DNA from: JBFFMO01 sp041390025
GTDB taxonomy: Bacteria; Myxococcota_A; Bradymonadia; Bradymonadales; Bradymonadaceae
Reading direction: 5' to 3'
Assembly (NCBI GenBank): GCA_041390025.1
Contig: JAWKQR010000018.1
Location: 50,514 to 114,513, forward strand
Length of the DNA: 64,000 bases
Of the stretch, positions 57,400 through 64,000 are shown piece after piece. The position numbers and the translations under genes were made by a program. The notes beneath the pieces were generated by a model. That model was not told the origin of the DNA, did no database searches, and saw nothing but the letters and a program-made list of their open reading frames with translations. How positions within the stretch are numbered: the first letter of the stretch is position 1; every line of letters begins with the position of its first letter.

Positions 57400-57473
57400 C
57401 GGGGTGGACGGGGCTCGAACCCGCGACCTCCGGCGTGACAGGCCGGCATTCTGACCAACTGAACTACCACCCC
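57400..57473 (-). tRNA. tRNA-Asp (anticodon GUC)
   Basis: Acceptor GGGGTGG pairs with CCACCCC (57407-57401), discriminator G at 57400; anticodon loop CTGTCAC in a CCGGC/GCCGG stem; T-arm GGGTTCGAGCCC. CCA is not encoded, so CCA-adding enzyme and 3' processing (RNase Z is at 8429-9358) are needed. It lies 10 bp downstream of tRNA-Val on the same strand. Confidence 0.96.
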
Positions 57474-57483
57474 GTTTCATATA

Positions 57484-57555
57484 TGGGCGCAACAGGGATT
57501 GAACCTGTGACCCGCTGCTTGTAAGGCAGCTGCTCTCCCGCTGAGCTATACGCCC
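57484..57555 (-). tRNA. tRNA-Val (anticodon UAC)
   Basis: Acceptor GGGCGTA pairs with TGCGCCC, discriminator A at 57484; D-arm AGCTCAGCGGGAGAGC; anticodon loop CTTACAA in a CTGC/GCAG stem; T-arm AGGTTCAATCC. CCA is not encoded. It is transcribed with tRNA-Asp, probably from a promoter in the 57556-57625 gap or by read-through from lon. Confidence 0.96.
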
Positions 57556-57625
57556 TTGGGATACCCGTGAAACGGACTCGGGAAGTTATAGATGGTCCCG
57601 AGTACCGTCAAGAGAAATTTTAGCC

Positions 57626-60049
<2,424 letters not shown>

Positions 60050-60080
60050 GTAAGCCTCGAGAGAAAACCAGAGACAGTGA

Positions 60081-61345
<1,265 letters not shown>

Positions 61346-61435
61346 GATGCTTCCTAGGTCCCGTACGGCCTGACCGCTACGTGCGATTCTACAAGCCTAT
61401 CACAGAGCAACGTGTGCCCGAAAAATACAATTCCC

Positions 61436-62026
61436 TTAAGTCTTCGACCGGTCAAATACTTGGTCGATCAGGCCGTACTCCTTGGCCTCCGCTGCGCTCA
61501 TGAAATAATCACGGTCGGTGTCGCGCAGAATGCGATCGATGTCTTGGCCCGTATGCTTCTGCAAAATGCCGTTGAGCACATCACGCAATTTTAGAATCTC
61601 GCGCGCTTGGATGTCGATGTCGGTCGCCTGTCCGCTCAGGCCACCCATGAGGGGCTGATGGATCAGAATTCGCGAGTTCGGGAGGCTAAGTCGACGGCCC
61701 GGTTCACCCGCTGCCAGCAACACCGCGCCCATCGATGCTGCCTGTCCAAGGCAGATCGTCGAGATCGGCGGTCGCACGTACTGCATCGTGTCGTAGATCG
61801 CCAAACCCGCCGTCACGCTGCCGCCGGGTGAGTTGATGTAGAGCGAAATCTCCTTTTCAGGATCTTCGCTCTCGAGGAACAAGAGTTGGGCGATGATGCT
61901 GTTCGCGACGAAGTCATTGACGGGCGTACCCAGGAAAATGATTCGATCTTTGAGCAGGCGGCTGAAGATGTCCCAGCCCCGCTCGCCGCGATGCGTCTGT
62001 TCAACAACGTTAGGGATAAATGCCAT
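61436..62026 (-). CDS. clpP: ClpP proteolytic subunit
   Basis: 196 residues from ATG 62026 (MAFIPNVVEQTHRGERGWDI); upstream open codons to 62296 lack homology and run into the opposite-strand cytochrome gene. Serine protease triad Ser98 (GQAASMGAV), His123 (ILIHQPLMG), Asp173 (DRDYF). Tetradecameric protease that works with ClpX. A trigger-factor gene (tig), often just upstream, is absent here; a divergent cytochrome gene takes its place, 230 bp away. Confidence 0.96.
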   Translation of the reverse strand: MAFIPNVVEQTHRGERGWDIFSRLLKDRIIFLGTPVNDFVANSIIAQLLFLESEDPEKEISLYINSPGGSVTAGLAIYDTMQYVRPPISTICLGQAASMGAVLLAAGEPGRRLSLPNSRILIHQPLMGGLSGQATDIDIQAREILKLRDVLNGILQKHTGQDIDRILRDTDRDYFMSAAEAKEYGLIDQVFDRSKT

Positions 62027-62256
62027 GAGGTACTGCCTCGGTTTTTGAATCAAGAAAATGTCGGTGAGGACGATGTCGCGGTGAACGCGGCACGAAGTCA
62101 GAAACTTCCCGCGGAACATGATTGTCTTGTGGATAGTCGTAACCCAAGCGGATCGTCGCCGCAACTTGGGATGCTCAAACTCACTGGTATCAAACGTGCA
62201 CTCGTGGGGACCACACTTGGAACCGACCGAACGGTCGCCGAAGATCCTGGAGCACG

Positions 62257-63993
62257 ATGATACGCCCTCACGCAGTTTTTGGTCTTTTGATGGCAACGAC
62301 GCAATTTTTGGCCTGCGATGGTCAACAAGGCATGCGGCATAACTCCGGCAACGGTGCGGACATTGGGCTCGATGTCCTGCCGGAGTACGACATTGGCCAT
62401 CCAGACGTCGCGATATCGGGCGAAGTGTCGCGCTATCTGCCGGTCACACGCGAAGAGAGTCACGGGCTCGCCACGAGCCTAGTGTGCAGCGATTGCCACG
62501 CCACCTCGACCAGTTCGAGTGCCATGAAAGACGCTGCGGGCAGACCGATCGGGCAATTCGACCTGTGGCAATCGACGATGAAGGCCAATTCCTACCGCGA
62601 CCCGTTTTTCCGCGCCGTCATGTCCGCGGAAGTTCACCGCAACCCCGAGGCCCAAGAGGCGATCGAACAGACGTGCCTGCGTTGCCATGCACCGGCGGGA
62701 ACGGTCGCCGCGGAGCGTTCAGGAACTCCGATGAGCCTTGAGGCGGCAACTGTGCAGGGCACGGTCGGCGCACACGCAGCCGACGGCGTGAACTGCGTCG
62801 CTTGCCATGCCATTATGGACGTCAATCTGGGGACCGAGGCGAGTTACTCTGCGGGATGGCAACTGGACGCGGACAAACGTGTGTTCGGTCCTCACGCATC
62901 GCCCTTTACCATGCCCATGCAGAACCGCATTGGTTTTACCCCTGTGGCGTCTGACCACATCAGCTCGTCTGAGCTTTGTGCGACCTGCCATACCCTACAT
63001 ACGGCGACGTTCCTGCCTGAGGGGGGAATTGCCGAAGAGAAGTTTCCGGAGCAGACGCCGTATCTTGAGTGGAAAAACAGTATCTTCGCGAGCGGTGACA
63101 CCGAACAGACCTGCCAAGACTGTCACATGCCCACAACCGATGTGGACGGCAACGTGATCTCGACGAAACTCGCGCACAAACCCGACGGCGGTGACTTTCC
63201 GCCCGTCAACGCACGCAGTCCGTATGGACGGCACCTGCTGGTTGGAGGAAACATTTGGGTTCCCCAGATCTTCAAGAATGAGCGCGCGACGTTAGGACCG
63301 GTGGGCTCTGACGCCGCGATTGATGCGACAATCGTTGCACCACTGGACCAGCTTCAGAATCGCACGGCGCGCGTCAGCATCGAGGAGCCCGTGTTGAACG
63401 CCGGTCGCGCTTCGTTCGCGGTCGCGGTGGAGAATCTGGCGGGGCACAAATTCCCCACGGCGTACCCTAGCCGACGCGCCTGGCTCCACATCAAGGTGAT
63501 GGACGCAGGTGGCGCCACGTTGTGGGAATCGGGTGCGTACACGGACGCTGGCGATATTGTGGGCGATGACGGCGGAACCTTCCCGCATGCTCAAACACTC
63601 AATGACGCATCGCAGGTTCAGGTGTATGAGGCCGTGCTTGGTGACGTCGACGGAAACCAAACCGTGGCCTTGCTGCGCGCTCATCAATACCTAAAGGACA
63701 ATCGGTTGCTTCCCAAAGGCTGGCGCGCTGATCACGAGGATATTGGCGACACCCAATCGGTCGGCGTTGACGGCGATCCAACGTTTGTGGGCGGAGGCGA
63801 TACGACGCTGGTCGACGCGGTGTTCGAGGGAACACCCACATCCATCGAGGTCGAGCTGTTGTATCAATCGCTTGGGAACCGTTGGTTGCGCGACTTGTTT
63901 GACGTCCCGACCGCCGATGTGCAGGCGTTCAAGCAGATGTGGGAGAGGATCGACCGGCGTCCAGCCGTGGTCTCCTCGGTCTCCTACCCCTGA
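62257..63993 (+). CDS. Pentaheme c-type cytochrome lipoprotein
   Basis: 578 residues; hydrophobic start with probable lipobox FLAC. Five CxxCH haem sites: CSDCH, CLRCH, CVACH, CATCH, CQDCH, all in the first about 300 residues. The C-terminal about 250 residues form a beta-rich domain (SIEEPVLNAGRASFAVAVENLAGHKFPTAYPSRRAW), a pattern known from the cytochrome c554/multihaem-family proteins of soil deltaproteobacteria. Periplasmic or surface electron transfer is likely; partner unknown. No other cytochrome or respiratory gene is in the window. The stop TGA 63991-63993 is just inside the window. Confidence 0.88.
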   Translation: MIRPHAVFGLLMATTQFLACDGQQGMRHNSGNGADIGLDVLPEYDIGHPDVAISGEVSRYLPVTREESHGLATSLVCSDCHATSTSSSAMKDAAGRPIGQFDLWQSTMKANSYRDPFFRAVMSAEVHRNPEAQEAIEQTCLRCHAPAGTVAAERSGTPMSLEAATVQGTVGAHAADGVNCVACHAIMDVNLGTEASYSAGWQLDADKRVFGPHASPFTMPMQNRIGFTPVASDHISSSELCATCHTLHTATFLPEGGIAEEKFPEQTPYLEWKNSIFASGDTEQTCQDCHMPTTDVDGNVISTKLAHKPDGGDFPPVNARSPYGRHLLVGGNIWVPQIFKNERATLGPVGSDAAIDATIVAPLDQLQNRTARVSIEEPVLNAGRASFAVAVENLAGHKFPTAYPSRRAWLHIKVMDAGGATLWESGAYTDAGDIVGDDGGTFPHAQTLNDASQVQVYEAVLGDVDGNQTVALLRAHQYLKDNRLLPKGWRADHEDIGDTQSVGVDGDPTFVGGGDTTLVDAVFEGTPTSIEVELLYQSLGNRWLRDLFDVPTADVQAFKQMWERIDRRPAVVSSVSYP

Positions 63994-64000
63994 CAAAAAA

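Overview
This 64-kb window is chromosomal DNA of a GC-rich (about 58-60%) Gram-negative bacterium, most probably a member of the Myxococcota / former Deltaproteobacteria; a Bradymonadales-like lineage is my best guess, from gene style only. The clues are a eukaryote-like Ser/Thr kinase with a Cys-rich outer domain, several FHA proteins, PP2C, an FHA-sigma54 activator, many secreted Cys-rich, Kazal, MopE-like and TSP3/VWA lipoproteins, and a (TNNG)n lipoprotein. I see no phage, insertion sequence, CRISPR array or rRNA, and no gap of 300 bp or more without a gene.

Layout. 1-3564 (+): end of a MopE-like protein, a membrane Ser/Thr kinase, a four-Kazal lipoprotein. 3576-3742: four tandem 43-bp hairpin repeats at a convergent junction. 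3756-19679 (-): a long run of 11 genes comprising a caspase-like/beta-barrel protein, lgt, lspA, RNase Z, a starch locus (lipoprotein/GH13/CBM20 protein, a related lipoprotein, a porin), a CapD/FlaA1-type sugar epimerase, a TPR/HEAT lipoprotein, a GAF histidine kinase and a TPR lipoprotein. 19787-21489 (+): a stand-alone PKS/PUFA-type acyltransferase. 21486-29221 (-): a tightly packed unit pncA > Nudix-NadD fusion > antiporter > antiporter fused to a giant NTPase region; this is the strongest candidate for an undescribed system. 29262-34225 (-): VWA lipoprotein, then plsB and a gpsA-like gene lacking the usual catalytic residues. A tRNA-Pro with its terminator follows. 34570-38191 (+): metzincin lipoprotein, HEAT protein, FHA-GGDEF cyclase. 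38188-46189 (-): PP2C with a kinase-like N terminus, double-FHA protein, a heavily damaged MrfA/YprA-type helicase, a LarA-type protein, recQ. 46477-48823 (+): three tandem paralogous barrel lipoproteins. 48820-57266 (-, except yjbQ): membrane protein, dolichyl-phosphate-mannose-synthase-like transferase, FHA-sigma54 regulator, lipoproteins, EAL phosphodiesterase. 57400-57555: tRNA-Asp and tRNA-Val. 57626-62026 (-): clpP-clpX-lon. 62257-63993 (+): pentaheme cytochrome lipoprotein.

How it fits together. Much of the window concerns the cell envelope: lipoprotein maturation (lgt, lspA), many lipoprotein clients, porins, phosphatidate synthesis and polysaccharide enzymes. A second theme is signalling by phospho-Thr/FHA and c-di-GMP (one cyclase, one phosphodiesterase). 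A third is protein quality control (ClpXP, Lon).

Quality warning. At least ten genes carry a lesion that one inserted or deleted base would repair; one of these is clpX, at a homopolymer. Another gene has an in-frame TAA, and the helicase has many lesions. Many are probably sequencing or assembly indels. I give the coordinates of the whole repaired gene in each case and mark the lesion. Starts were chosen by signal peptide, ribosome binding site and family fit.
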